Source of the DNA: Planctomycetota bacterium
GTDB lineage: Bacteria > Planctomycetota > Planctomycetia > Pirellulales > Pirellulaceae
Reading direction: 5' to 3'
Length of the DNA: 33,329 nt
Assembly: GCA_026692885.1 (NCBI GenBank)
Contig: JAPLNJ010000373.1
Span: 1 to 33,329, forward strand
The first letter of the stretch is position 1. The number at the start of each line of letters is the position of its first letter. Below are positions 8,253 to 16,168 of the stretch, in pieces. The notes beneath the pieces were generated by a model, which had not been told where the DNA came from, did no database searches, and saw only the letters and a program-made list of their open reading frames with translations. Both the position numbers and the translations under genes were made by a program.

Positions 8253-8462
8253 GTGGTGGGCGAGGGCGGAATTGTGCTCACGGAAGCGGAAGTCAAGCGT
8301 AGTTTTCAGAAGCTGTTCCAGCGGGGACAGAAATTCGCTCCAGATGTATTCGAAAAAGCGGAAGCACTCTTGGACGAGTTGCGTCCGGAGAGCCCCTTGC
8401 GACATCGTCTGCAGGAGCAGATCGCGGAACTCCGGAAAATCCATGCCGCGAAGGCACCGTAG
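8253..8462 (+). CDS. Small conserved-looking helical protein, unknown function
   Basis: A frame of 69 residues from GTG 8253, charged and helical: LTEAEVKRSFQKLFQRGQKF, then DVFEKAEALLDELRPESPLR and a coiled tail. The composition is that of a real small cytoplasmic protein rather than an antisense shadow, and a strong hairpin follows 18 bases after its stop. The start is uncertain: GTG at 8256 or GTG at 8274 (giving MLTEAEVK) are equally possible and no site has a strong ribosome binding sequence. No family recognised. Confidence 0.55.
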   Translation: MVGEGGIVLTEAEVKRSFQKLFQRGQKFAPDVFEKAEALLDELRPESPLRHRLQEQIAELRKIHAAKAP

Positions 8463-8479
8463 CCGGCTCTTTCAACACA

Positions 8480-8505
8480 AACAGCCGGAGATTTCTCCGG
8501 CTGTT
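8480..8505. terminator. Hairpin between convergent genes, likely bidirectional terminator
   Basis: The arms AACAGCCGGAGA and TCTCCGGCTGTT pair over 12 bases around a two-base TT centre. It lies 18 bases after the plus-strand small gene and 66 bases past the stop of the minus-strand barrel gene. There is no clear run of T on either side, so it may end transcription weakly or protect 3' ends. Confidence 0.55.
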
Positions 8506-8570
8506 CCTCGTGGACGTTTTGTCCACAGACCCGTTGCATCGCGGGGGTACTGGCCCGGTGTCGGTTTAGC

Positions 8571-9968
8571 CTATCGGTTCCAAACAAAGCCGAAGGCAAG
8601 ACCGACCATCATCACGTTGCCGTTGTTGTAAGCGATGCTGCCACCGCGACCGATGCCGTTGAAAAATCCCAGAAACTGCATCCCGACACTGAGCTGAACA
8701 TCCCGCGTGACATCATACGCCGCCTCGGCGCGGATGTCCGAACCGACGACGGCCTGCGTGGAGTTGAAGTCCTGAGTGGTCTGGCGCTTTTCGATCTTGG
8801 TCACCGACGGACTCTGCGAGGTGGTGCCGGTACCTTGTGCCGCACCGCCGTAGAAGGTGAATTCGCGATCGTACCCATAGTGCAGGTGTTGGAAATTCTC
8901 GCCAGCGAAGGTGCGGAAATCGGACGACAGATTCCAGCGGCTAACCCGTCGATACCAGCGCAGGCCCAACTGCCCACCGAAAATGTCGTTCCGGAATAGG
9001 AAATTTTCCGAGAGGAGAGCCTCCGCTGCCGTGATGCCCGGCGGGTTAGGGATGGGGACGTAGTTGTCGCGGACTGTGGTAGCCCCCGTAATGGGGTCGA
9101 CGGTGGTGATGGGCTGGTTGACTAGGACTTGGGGGGTATTGGTCTGGTACTGGCTGGTTGTTTGCGTGTAATCCTGGCGGACCGTCGAATCTTCGAATCG
9201 GAAATAGCGCAATCCGAGAAACGGCTCCAAAATGCCGCCGTGATTCAACGGCGCCATCCGGAAAGACTTGTTCAACTCCAAACTCGTCAGCTTGCCGAAA
9301 TTGAGGCTGTTCGTGATATCGTAAGAACGTTCCGGGTTCGGCGGACCTATGTTGTTCAGATCAGAGACCGGCATGGTAGTCGTAGTGCTATTGTTATTGT
9401 TGTTGTTGTTGCTTCCGGTGGAGCTCGCCCCGGTGTCGTTAGGATTGAAGCGGTCGTATCTCTGCTGGTGCGTTATTTGAGCCTTATTCGGACCAGCGAT
9501 GTGCATGTAGGAAAACAGCCAACCGTTATCCTCATCGGTCATGTAGCCCAGATCCACGCGGTTGCCCCAGGTCTTGTCCAAAATATCGTAATCCTGCCCG
9601 AGCGCTGTATTGAAAGCAGGGGTCGGTACGAAGGTGTAAGCTTGATTAACCGCTTGATTTACCCCAGGGTTTGGCGGGGTATAATACAGAACATCAGGGG
9701 ACCCTACCCCTACAAAGACGGACTGGAACTGATTCTGGTTGGGGCGTGACACGCTGATGTACATGCGACTGTACGACCCGAACCAGCCATGTTTCTGGAC
9801 TGGATCGCCGCCGTAGGCGTCGAGGTCGTCGGCCGGGGCAAATAACTGCATGTCGTAGTCGAAGTAGCCCGGATCGATGAACGGCTGAACCGTCTGGGCA
9901 CGGGCAAGTGACGAAAACGCGAGTACTTCCACAACACCCGACAGCAGATAACGTTTTTTCAAGGCCAT
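8571..9968 (-). CDS. Outer-membrane beta-barrel protein (planctomycete BBP7-like)
   Basis: A 465-residue secreted protein. The start ATG 9968 has GAGG six bases upstream, and the frame then opens a signal peptide (MALKKRYLLSGVVEVLAF, cleavage after ARA). The mature part alternates polar and aromatic residues as in beta strands (LGLRWYRRVSRWNLSSDFRT, YGYDREFTFYGG) and ends with NVMMVGLAFGFVWNR, a typical last strand of a barrel. A long surface-loop region at 9350-9450 contains seven Asn in a row followed by four Thr. It resembles the BBP7 outer-membrane proteins known from Planctomycetes; the assignment is by general pattern. No nearby partner suggests what it carries. Confidence 0.75.
   Translation of the reverse strand: MALKKRYLLSGVVEVLAFSSLARAQTVQPFIDPGYFDYDMQLFAPADDLDAYGGDPVQKHGWFGSYSRMYISVSRPNQNQFQSVFVGVGSPDVLYYTPPNPGVNQAVNQAYTFVPTPAFNTALGQDYDILDKTWGNRVDLGYMTDEDNGWLFSYMHIAGPNKAQITHQQRYDRFNPNDTGASSTGSNNNNNNNSTTTTMPVSDLNNIGPPNPERSYDITNSLNFGKLTSLELNKSFRMAPLNHGGILEPFLGLRYFRFEDSTVRQDYTQTTSQYQTNTPQVLVNQPITTVDPITGATTVRDNYVPIPNPPGITAAEALLSENFLFRNDIFGGQLGLRWYRRVSRWNLSSDFRTFAGENFQHLHYGYDREFTFYGGAAQGTGTTSQSPSVTKIEKRQTTQDFNSTQAVVGSDIRAEAAYDVTRDVQLSVGMQFLGFFNGIGRGGSIAYNNGNVMMVGLAFGFVWNR
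9390..9410. repeat. Trinucleotide repeat coding for seven Asn
   Basis: Seven consecutive ATT/GTT triplets on the plus strand (AAC/AAT codons on the coding strand) lie inside the barrel gene. Five of the seven are GTT, four in succession. Length change in steps of three would keep the reading frame. Confidence 0.9.
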
Positions 9969-10509
9969 GGTTGTCCTCACCCTCAGGGGCTGTAACCTTC
10001 GCTGCAACAGCTACCTGCCTGTCCGCCGCCAAACGATCGAATTCGCCTACTCCGGCGGTCGATCGCGCGGTAAGCGTTTCGCAACAGCGGCAAAGGCCCG
10101 GTTTTTCCGTATGTGACGGTAGTATCGGACCGAACCATTGCAAAAGTTGAGCAAGAAGGGTAACCCTTGACGAAAATCAGGGTTGTTCCGGAATCGCCAG
10201 CGGCATCCCAATAAAGAAGCCTCCGCAGGTGGGGCAGGGACCTGGGAGGCTAGGCCGATTGGGAATTTCCCAACTGGCAGGTCTCAGTATGTTCGACGAG
10301 TCGATGAAAGCAAGTAGCTTTCTCTGTTTTCCCCGAAGCCCCTAGATCCTGTTTGGGGAACTGTCCTTGCGGCGGTTGACGGCTTATACTGCTGGCAGCC
10401 TGCTGGACAGTTCCAGCAAGTTGTAATCCATCCCGGACGAAGTGCCATTTCGTCCTGCGGCTGAGCCATCTTCTCAGGGTTGTCTTGCGACCGGTTGGTG
10501 CCAAAACCT
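9969..10509. other. Divergent intergenic region with several small palindromes
   Basis: These 541 bases lie between a minus-strand and a plus-strand secreted-protein gene. I see AAGGG-TAA-CCCTT at 10156-10168, a 12-bp hairpin with one bulged G at 10218-10251 (AGCCTCCGCAGGT pairing with ACCTGGGAGGCT) and a perfect palindrome TTGGGAA-T-TTCCCAA at 10259-10273. A TATACT lies at about 10385 but has no well-spaced -35. No coding frame looks real; the structured part could belong to a small RNA. Confidence 0.45.
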
Positions 10510-11448
10510 ATGACTAAGCAAATTCTCCCACCTCGCCTGCGCTTACGATTGTTCGCTGCCGCGGTCTTCTGCCTATTCGCTGGCGAGTTGCTAGCGGGCC
10601 AGCCTCAAGACGCAGGCGATCAGTTTGTTCGCCTGCGGCGAGGCGAAGACAAACAGCCGATTGCCCTGGAAACTGCGATTGCGAGTTTCGCTTCCAGCAG
10701 CGAGCATCGGCCCCGCGTGACGATCGATCTGGTGGGAGCGATCCACATCGCGGATAAGCAGTACTACGAGCAGTTAAATCAACGTTTCAAGACTTATGAC
10801 GCCGTGCTCTACGAACTCGTGGCCCAAGAGGATGTCAAACCGCAACCGGGCAGCGCTCCGGCCAGTGCCGTCAGCGGGATCCAGGTGAGCATGAAGGCCT
10901 TGTTGGGGCTAGCATTTCAACTGGATCACATCGACTACCAGGCCAAGAATATGGTGCACGCCGACATGAACCCGGAGGAATTCTCCACGTCGATGAAGAA
11001 TCGCAACGAGAGTTTTCTCGGCATGTTCTTTCGGATCATGGGCCGCGGCTTTGCCGATCAAGCGAAAGACCCCTTGGCTAAGTCCGATCTGCGCGTGCTC
11101 GCCGCGTTGTTCGCCGCTGACCGGGCGTATCAAATCAAGTTGGTCATGGCCGAGCAGTTCGCCGATGTCGAAGGCGACCTGGACCTGTTTGCGGGTCCCG
11201 AGGGTTCCACGATCGTCACGGAACGCAACAAGAAAGCATTGGAGATCTTGACCCGCGAACTGGGAAAAGGCCGACGGCAGCTCGCCATCTTCTACGGGGC
11301 CGCCCACTTGCCCGACCTGCAGGCTCGCCTGGAAAAGGACTTCGCGATGAAACGTGTCAAGACGGACTGGATCCCCGCGTGGTCTTTGGTGCGAGCGTCC
11401 GCCACGCCTGCCAAGGACAAGCTGAAAGAGACGCTTCCCGGCAAGTAG
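10510..11448 (+). CDS. Secreted TraB/TIKI-like protein
   Basis: A 312-residue protein with a signal peptide (RLRLFAAAVFCLFAGELLA). It shows the two GxxH motifs of the TraB/TIKI superfamily: VGAIHIADKQYYEQL (GAIH at 76-79) and FYGAAHLPDLQARL (GAAH at 263-266), with YDAVLYELV between them. Members of this superfamily are putative metal-dependent proteases; for bacterial ones the substrate is generally unknown. I chose ATG 10510 over the TTG at 10480 because it puts the positive residues directly before the hydrophobic stretch. There is no strong ribosome site for either. It stands alone, followed by terminator-like hairpins. Confidence 0.75.
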   Translation: MTKQILPPRLRLRLFAAAVFCLFAGELLAGQPQDAGDQFVRLRRGEDKQPIALETAIASFASSSEHRPRVTIDLVGAIHIADKQYYEQLNQRFKTYDAVLYELVAQEDVKPQPGSAPASAVSGIQVSMKALLGLAFQLDHIDYQAKNMVHADMNPEEFSTSMKNRNESFLGMFFRIMGRGFADQAKDPLAKSDLRVLAALFAADRAYQIKLVMAEQFADVEGDLDLFAGPEGSTIVTERNKKALEILTRELGKGRRQLAIFYGAAHLPDLQARLEKDFAMKRVKTDWIPAWSLVRASATPAKDKLKETLPGK

Positions 11449-11462
11449 GCCGGTTGTTCAAA

Positions 11463-11507
11463 CCGTCTTTAGACGGACTGAAAGACCAGCCGAAGAATAG
11501 CTTCGGC
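11463..11507 (+). terminator. Two hairpins after the TraB-like gene
   Basis: The first hairpin is CCGTCT-TT-AGACGG (11463-11476), 14 bases after the stop. The second is GCCGAAG-AATAG-CTTCGGC (11489-11507), followed by ATTTCC. Together they could act as a terminator for the gene at 10510, although the second hairpin is also the left part of a repeat that recurs at 24949. Confidence 0.4.
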
Positions 11508-11546
11508 ATTTCCATGTCCGCCCCTCACCCCAACCCTAGGGTGAGG
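11489..11546. repeat. Dispersed repeat with CCCCTCACCCCAACCCT core, copy 1
   Basis: GCCGAAGAATAGCTTCGGCATTT is followed by CCCCTCACCCCAACCCT and GGGTGAGG. The same order occurs at 24949-25035. Here the core forms its own hairpin CCTCACCC...GGGTGAGG (11523-11530 with 11539-11546), and the right outer arm seen in the other copy is missing. Confidence 0.7.
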
Positions 11547-11630
11547 CAAAGTTGAGATTGGCGCATGAAAGCAATCGGGCAGGTATTGTTTACGGAAGTT
11601 GGGCGGCAAAGACGCTGGATGTTCCTGGTG

Positions 11631-11913
11631 TTCTCGCCCCGAAGGGGCCAAAACAAATCAGCCCAGGGCACAGCGTCGCGGCGACAGCCGCAGAGCGACG
11701 CCCTGGGTACGGTATCGAAGCAACCTGGTAGCCCTGAAAGGGCGAAACAAGGCGGTCCCTCTCACGCGCATCGTTCGTCAGACGTGAACAAGGCTTGTTT
11801 CGCCCCTTCAGGGCTAGTGTTCTCAATCCTCGCATAACCCAGGGCGGCGCTACGCGGCGAACGCCGCTCCGCTCTGCCCTGGGCTGCTATGTGGCTGCCC
11901 CTTTGGGGCGAAA
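11631..11913. repeat. Large imperfect inverted repeat, about 120-base arms
   Basis: The left arm (11631-11752) and right arm (11793-11913) are imperfect reverse complements around a roughly 40-base centre. Shared blocks in the same order are the outer GGCGAAAAC/TTCTCGCCCCGAAGGGGCC end, CCCAGGGC with GCCCTGGG, a GC-rich core, and the inner CTTGTTTCGCCCTTTCAGGG. Each arm can also fold into its own two hairpins. The region does not code for anything recognisable. It looks like two copies of one repeat unit inserted head to head. Confidence 0.8.
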
Positions 11914-11927
11914 ACCTGTGGATCACG

Positions 11928-11989
11928 GCCTTGATCATAAGGTGGCGCAAAACGCTAGCAGCGGATCATCGTAACCTTATGATCAAGGC
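11928..11989. promoter_or_regulatory. Perfect 16-bp inverted repeat before the GH88 gene
   Basis: GCCTTGATCATAAGGT (11928-11943) and ACCTTATGATCAAGGC (11974-11989) are exact reverse complements separated by 30 bases. The right arm ends 12 bases before the ATG at 12002, where no ribosome site is visible. It could be an operator pair, a hairpin controlling translation, or the ends of a small mobile element. Confidence 0.5.
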
Positions 11990-12001
11990 ATTGGTTTCGA
12001 C

Positions 12002-13381
12002 ATGCTCAACCTCGCACGGCACTTGCACCCCGCAGATCTCACTTCGGCGCTGGAGCGCATGTGGCAGATCTCGGCCCATAAGATTCTCGCGATCGAACAC
12101 TCGTGCTCGCAGCAGACTGGTACGCCGGTGTTCACGGTCGCGGGCCAATACACTTCCCAAGGCTGGACCGAATGGACGCAGGGGTTTCAGTTTGGGTCCG
12201 CGATCCTGCAGTTCGATGCGACCGGAGACGAGCGGTTCTTGGAGATCGGGCGGCGGAATACCGTCGGCCGGATGGCGTCGCACGTGACCCACATCGGCGT
12301 GCACGATCACGGCTTCAACAACGTCAGCACCTACGGCAATTTGCGTCGTCTGATGCTGGAAGGTCGCTGGGCTCGGGATCAGCGGGAACTCGAACTGTAC
12401 GAATTGGCCTTGAAAGCTAGCGGAGCCGTGCAGGCGGCCCGGTGGAGTCGGACCCACGATGGCGAGGGCTTTATCTATTCCTTCAACGGCCCGCATTCGT
12501 TGTTTTGCGACACGATTCGTAGCTTGCGGGTTTTGGCGCTGGCGCATCGACTCGGACATGTGTTGATGGGTGAGAGCGACCAGCCTATCTCACTCTTGGG
12601 GCGATTGCTGCAGCACGCGCGGACCACGGCCAAGTACAACGTCTACTATGGTGAGGGACGCGACATCTACGACGTGCGAGGGCGAGTGGCTCACGAAAGC
12701 CTCTTCAACTGCCACGACGGGCGATATCGCTGTCCCAGTACACAGCAAGGGTACAGTCCCTTTAGTACGTGGACCCGCGGTTTATCGTGGATCATGCTCG
12801 GCTACGCCGAACAACTGGAGTTCTTGCAAACGTTGGAGGCGTCCGATTTGGATCCCTACGGCGGTCGCGCGGCGGTCGAAGCGATGCTGCTCAAGCCGGC
12901 GCAAGCGGCTTGCGATTTCTTTGTCGCATCAACGCCCACGGACGGTGTGCCGTACTGGGACACCGGCGCCCCAGGTTTGGTGCATCTCGGTGACTACCAG
13001 GACCGCCCCGCGGAGCCGCTGAACGACTACGAACCGGTCGATAGTTCGGCCGCGGCCATCGCGGCACAGGGACTCCTACGGCTGGGACGTTACTTAACGG
13101 AACGCGGCGACGTCGAGGCTGGCGCCCGCTATTGGCAAGCCGGGCTGGCCGTGTTGAAGACGCTGCTAGCGGAGCCGTACTTAAGCGTGCAGGCCGACCA
13201 CCAAGGTCTCTTGCTGCACACGGTCTATCACCGGCCTCGCGGTTGGGACCACGTGCCGCCGGGGGCTAAGACTCCGTGTGGCGAATCCTGTCTGTGGGGC
13301 GATTATCACTTGCGCGAAGCCGGCCTGTACCTGCAGCGGGTCGTCCGTGGGGAGCCGTACTACACCTTCTGTGGGCCGTAA
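12002..13381 (+). CDS. GH88-type unsaturated glucuronyl hydrolase
   Basis: A 459-residue protein with the conserved blocks of glycoside hydrolase family 88, which removes 4,5-unsaturated uronic acid from oligosaccharides made by polysaccharide lyases. VHDHGFNN contains Asp102 (general acid/base position, Asp88 in the Bacillus enzyme) and FCDTIRSL contains Asp170 (Asp149 equivalent). STQQGYSPFSTWTRGLSW, VPYWDTGAPG, DSSAAAIAAQGLLRLG and WGDYHLREAGLYL complete the alpha6/alpha6 barrel pattern. No signal peptide is seen, so it acts in the cytoplasm on imported oligosaccharides. The family is usually about 370-400 residues; this one is longer. It is convergent with mnmE, six bases between the stops. 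Confidence 0.85.
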   Translation: MLNLARHLHPADLTSALERMWQISAHKILAIEHSCSQQTGTPVFTVAGQYTSQGWTEWTQGFQFGSAILQFDATGDERFLEIGRRNTVGRMASHVTHIGVHDHGFNNVSTYGNLRRLMLEGRWARDQRELELYELALKASGAVQAARWSRTHDGEGFIYSFNGPHSLFCDTIRSLRVLALAHRLGHVLMGESDQPISLLGRLLQHARTTAKYNVYYGEGRDIYDVRGRVAHESLFNCHDGRYRCPSTQQGYSPFSTWTRGLSWIMLGYAEQLEFLQTLEASDLDPYGGRAAVEAMLLKPAQAACDFFVASTPTDGVPYWDTGAPGLVHLGDYQDRPAEPLNDYEPVDSSAAAIAAQGLLRLGRYLTERGDVEAGARYWQAGLAVLKTLLAEPYLSVQADHQGLLLHTVYHRPRGWDHVPPGAKTPCGESCLWGDYHLREAGLYLQRVVRGEPYYTFCGP

Positions 13382-13387
13382 GACGGT

Positions 13388-14746
13388 TCACTTGCCGATG
13401 CAGAACCGGCTGAAGATGCGGTCCAACACATCCTCCGTGCAGACGACCCCGACGACTTTTCCCAGTTCCTCCAGGGCGCCACGCAAGTCGGCGGCCACCA
13501 ATTCCTCGCCGAGTGCTGCCTGGGCCGCAGCACGGGCTTGCCTCAGGCACTCCGCCGCCAACCGCAGACTCTCTTGGCAGCGAACCGCGGTCCCCGCGAC
13601 AAATTGGCTGGCGCGCCAGCGCGAGGCGGTGGCGTGTCGAACGATCACCTCGCGCAACGCCAACAAGCCGCGACCTGTCAAGCTGCTGGTCTCCACGGCC
13701 GGCAAGTGCAGATCGGTCGAACGTACGCCGTCGGTCTTGGTCAGCACCAGAATCCGGCGCTCGTCCGGTTCCTGCTCCAAAACGGCCCGCTCCCAGCCGT
13801 TCAGAAGACGTGTGGCGTCCAGGCACAGCAACTGTAAATCGGCTTGCTGCACCTGCTGCGCCGTCAGGGACTGGGCCGCTGCCGCGACCCCGTGTCGCGG
13901 CGTCTGCTCCACGCCCGCGGTATCGATGAGCCGGCAAGGCACGCCGGCCAGTTGGAGCGTGGTGGCGATGTAGTCCCGCGTTGTGCCGGGGACCTCCGAG
14001 ACCAGTGCCGCAGACTCGCCGACCAGGGCATTTAACAGGCTGCTCTTGCCCACGTTCGGCCAGCCGCGCAGCACTACGCGGTACTCCGCGGCGGTCTCGC
14101 CCCGCGAGGTCATCTGCTCAGCCAGCCGAGTGACGTGTTCGGCGGCGCCGGACAGTTGCGAGTCGAGGTCCTCCCGCGTGAGCAACTCGAGATCTTCGTC
14201 CGCGAAGTCCAGCCCGGCCTCCAACTGCGCCAGCAGGTCCAACAGGCGGTTCCGTAAATCGGCCAACGGCTGCGTCAGACCGCCCGCCAATTGGGCCAGG
14301 GCCACGTTCAGCTCCTGGCGGTCGTGCGCCTCGATCACGCCCAGCACGGCTTCCGCCTGGGTCAGATCCAGGCGTCCGGCCAGGAACGCGCGCAGTGTGA
14401 ACTCACCGGGTTCGGCCAATCGTGCGCCAGCCTGACACACCGCGCGCAGAGCCGCCTCCAAGAGCGGTGGCGACCCGATCGTATGGATCTCCGCAGCCGG
14501 CTGCCGCGTGTAGCTGCGCGGTGTCGGCCACAGATAGAGGACGCAGGGCAATACGCCCAGCGGCGCGCCCACGAGCAGCTCTCCGTCGACCACGGTGGCC
14601 CGGTGGATGGCACCTAGTTCGGCACGGGTGTCGCAAAAACATCGCGATAGGCACTCCACGACGTCCGGACCACTCAGCCGGACAACGCCGCGCAGAGCAC
14701 CACCCGGAGCGGAAGCGATCGCGGCGATGGTGTCGTCAACGTTCAC
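13388..14746 (-). CDS. mnmE: tRNA modification GTPase MnmE (TrmE)
   Basis: This 452-residue protein fits the family length. With MnmG it places the (carboxymethyl)aminomethyl group on U34 of certain tRNAs. The N-terminal formyl-THF binding domain (DTIAAIASAPGGALRGVVRL) is followed by the helical domain and an inserted G domain: P-loop GWPNVGKSS at 228-236, PGTTRD at 253-258, DTAG at 275-278. The C-terminus is FCIGK with the catalytic Cys449. The G4 motif reads TKTD (336-339) where NKxD is usual; Asn to Thr occurs in some GTPases but may weaken guanine specificity. The start is GTG 14746, nine bases after the kinase stop, suggesting a two-gene operon. mnmG is not in the window. Confidence 0.95.
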   Translation of the reverse strand: MNVDDTIAAIASAPGGALRGVVRLSGPDVVECLSRCFCDTRAELGAIHRATVVDGELLVGAPLGVLPCVLYLWPTPRSYTRQPAAEIHTIGSPPLLEAALRAVCQAGARLAEPGEFTLRAFLAGRLDLTQAEAVLGVIEAHDRQELNVALAQLAGGLTQPLADLRNRLLDLLAQLEAGLDFADEDLELLTREDLDSQLSGAAEHVTRLAEQMTSRGETAAEYRVVLRGWPNVGKSSLLNALVGESAALVSEVPGTTRDYIATTLQLAGVPCRLIDTAGVEQTPRHGVAAAAQSLTAQQVQQADLQLLCLDATRLLNGWERAVLEQEPDERRILVLTKTDGVRSTDLHLPAVETSSLTGRGLLALREVIVRHATASRWRASQFVAGTAVRCQESLRLAAECLRQARAAAQAALGEELVAADLRGALEELGKVVGVVCTEDVLDRIFSRFCIGK

Positions 14747-14755
14747 GTGGGCAGT

Positions 14756-15895
14756 TTACGCGGTCCCCTGCTCGCCCACCGCGTCTTCCAGTTCCCGCAG
14801 TTCTTCGATCAGCAGCCGGATCTCGTTCTCGTACTCGCTGGACAACTCGCCCTTGACCAACTGGCGCAGGAACGCGGCGGCCCCGTCCTTGACCAAGGCG
14901 GCCGCCTCGGCATCCGGGAACCGCAACATGGGATCTGGCGAGATCAAGCCGCGGCAGAAGCTCATCAACAGTTCGTTGCAGGTCACTTCCTGTGGCAGCA
15001 CGGCCGACAGCCGCTGCGGCAACATCCGTTTCGCTTCGAGCAATTCGCGATACGTTTGCAGTCCCGCAAACGGCTGCCGTCCGGACAGCATCTCGATCAA
15101 CATGTAGCCCAGCGACGCCAAGTCGCTACGGGGCGTACTCTCGCCGCCATCCAGGACCTCGGGAGCGGCGTAGACGGGCGTGCAGGTGCGCAGCGGCGGC
15201 GGGTCGGCCAAGCAGAAGGCGGACCCAATGTCAATGATCTTGGCGCTGCCGGTCCGCTTCAGCATCACGTTCGACGGTTTGATGTCGGCATGCACGATGT
15301 TTTCGCGGTGCAGCGCCGCCAGCGCGGCCAGGCATTGGCGAACGATGGCCACGGCCACGCCCGGCTTGAAACGCGTCTGTTCCGGTCCTTGGGTGGCGAT
15401 CACGTTGTTGATGTACTCCCAACGCCGGCTGCTGACCCGATCCTTAATGCGGAGCAGCGTTTGGTTACACAGCAATCGTCGCAGATCGAAACCGTCGACC
15501 CACTCCATGACCATCATGCGGATCCGTTCGCGGTCGACAAAGTTCTGGACGTCCAGCAGATTGTCCTGCTGGATCATGGCCACCAACGCCGAAACGCGGG
15601 CGATGCGGGTCATGGCCTCGTCATAAGCGCGGCCATCCTCGTAACATTCCGGCGTGAACACCTTCAAGGCAACGGGCAAGGTAAAACCGTCGGCGCCTCG
15701 CAGTTCGGTCAGGTAAACAACGCCCTGACCGCCGGCTCCCAATCGCTTCATCAGGCGATGGTGAACCGTCCAGTGAAAACGTTTCGCCTGCAGAAATCGC
15801 TGGTAGCGTTCGACCAGATCCGCGTCGAAATTCGCCACCTGCTCTCGCCCCTGTGTCATGGTGTGATTGATGTTGTGTTCGGTCGTCGTCAGCAT
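14756..15895 (-). CDS. Hanks-type Ser/Thr protein kinase, soluble, atypical catalytic motifs
   Basis: A kinase of 379 residues from ATG 15895, which has AAGGAGG upstream; a TTG at 15961 would add 22 residues. Glycine loop GAGGQG at 53-58, ATP lysine in VALKVF (Lys78), catalytic loop HADIKPSNVM at 202-211, metal motif DIG at 222-224 and APE at 244-246. The catalytic loop reads HAD in place of HRD and the metal loop DIG in place of DFG; the essential Asp residues are present, so activity is possible, but the missing Arg suggests no control by activation-loop phosphorylation. The C-terminal tail is acidic and helical. No membrane segment. It lies directly upstream of mnmE; no functional link is known. 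Confidence 0.85.
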   Translation of the reverse strand: MLTTTEHNINHTMTQGREQVANFDADLVERYQRFLQAKRFHWTVHHRLMKRLGAGGQGVVYLTELRGADGFTLPVALKVFTPECYEDGRAYDEAMTRIARVSALVAMIQQDNLLDVQNFVDRERIRMMVMEWVDGFDLRRLLCNQTLLRIKDRVSSRRWEYINNVIATQGPEQTRFKPGVAVAIVRQCLAALAALHRENIVHADIKPSNVMLKRTGSAKIIDIGSAFCLADPPPLRTCTPVYAAPEVLDGGESTPRSDLASLGYMLIEMLSGRQPFAGLQTYRELLEAKRMLPQRLSAVLPQEVTCNELLMSFCRGLISPDPMLRFPDAEAAALVKDGAAAFLRQLVKGELSSEYENEIRLLIEELRELEDAVGEQGTA

Positions 15896-15998
15896 GTCCG
15901 CGATCCCCTCCTTGGCCCGAATTCGCACGCGCCTCGCGGCGGCGAGGATTCGGTTCGCCAAGGCACCATCTTATGCCAGACCAGCTGGAGAAGTCCAG

Positions 15999-16168
15999 TC
16001 GAAGTTAGACGCGATCAGTCGTCCTCGAAATGTAGCTGAATTCGCCAGAATTCAGGTCCTCGCCCTCGAAAAGCCCCTGAATTCTGGCGAATTCAGCTAC
16101 GATTCTGGGCCCTTACTATCTCAGTGCGAGGAAGACCGGTTGCGCCCGTCGAAGTTAGACGCAATCAG
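15999..16168. repeat. 25-bp perfect inverted repeat inside a 20-bp direct repeat at the end of polX
   Basis: The inverted repeat is GTAGCTGAATTCGCCAGAATTCAGG (given here in two parts: GTAGCTGAATTCG then CCAGAATTCAGG), 16032-16056 with 16076-16100, 19 bases apart. Around it, GTCGAAGTTAGACGCGATCAG (15999-16018; one base different at 16149-16168) repeats. The second copy contains the stop codon and last codons of polX. It looks like a small element inserted with a 20-base duplication, or a duplicated gene end. Confidence 0.8.

Noticed and set aside
10250..10504. 84-codon minus-strand frame in the divergent gap
   Set aside because: It covers the palindromes and the start region of the plus-strand gene and shows no protein-like pattern.
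11631..11913. Repeats here as a CRISPR array
   Set aside because: The units are two mirrored copies, not regularly spaced direct repeats with unique spacers, and no cas genes are present.
14747..16039. Long plus-strand open frame opposite the soluble kinase
   Set aside because: It mirrors the coding kinase gene, has a composition of repeated His/Gln/Arg typical of antisense frames in GC-rich DNA and shows no domain.
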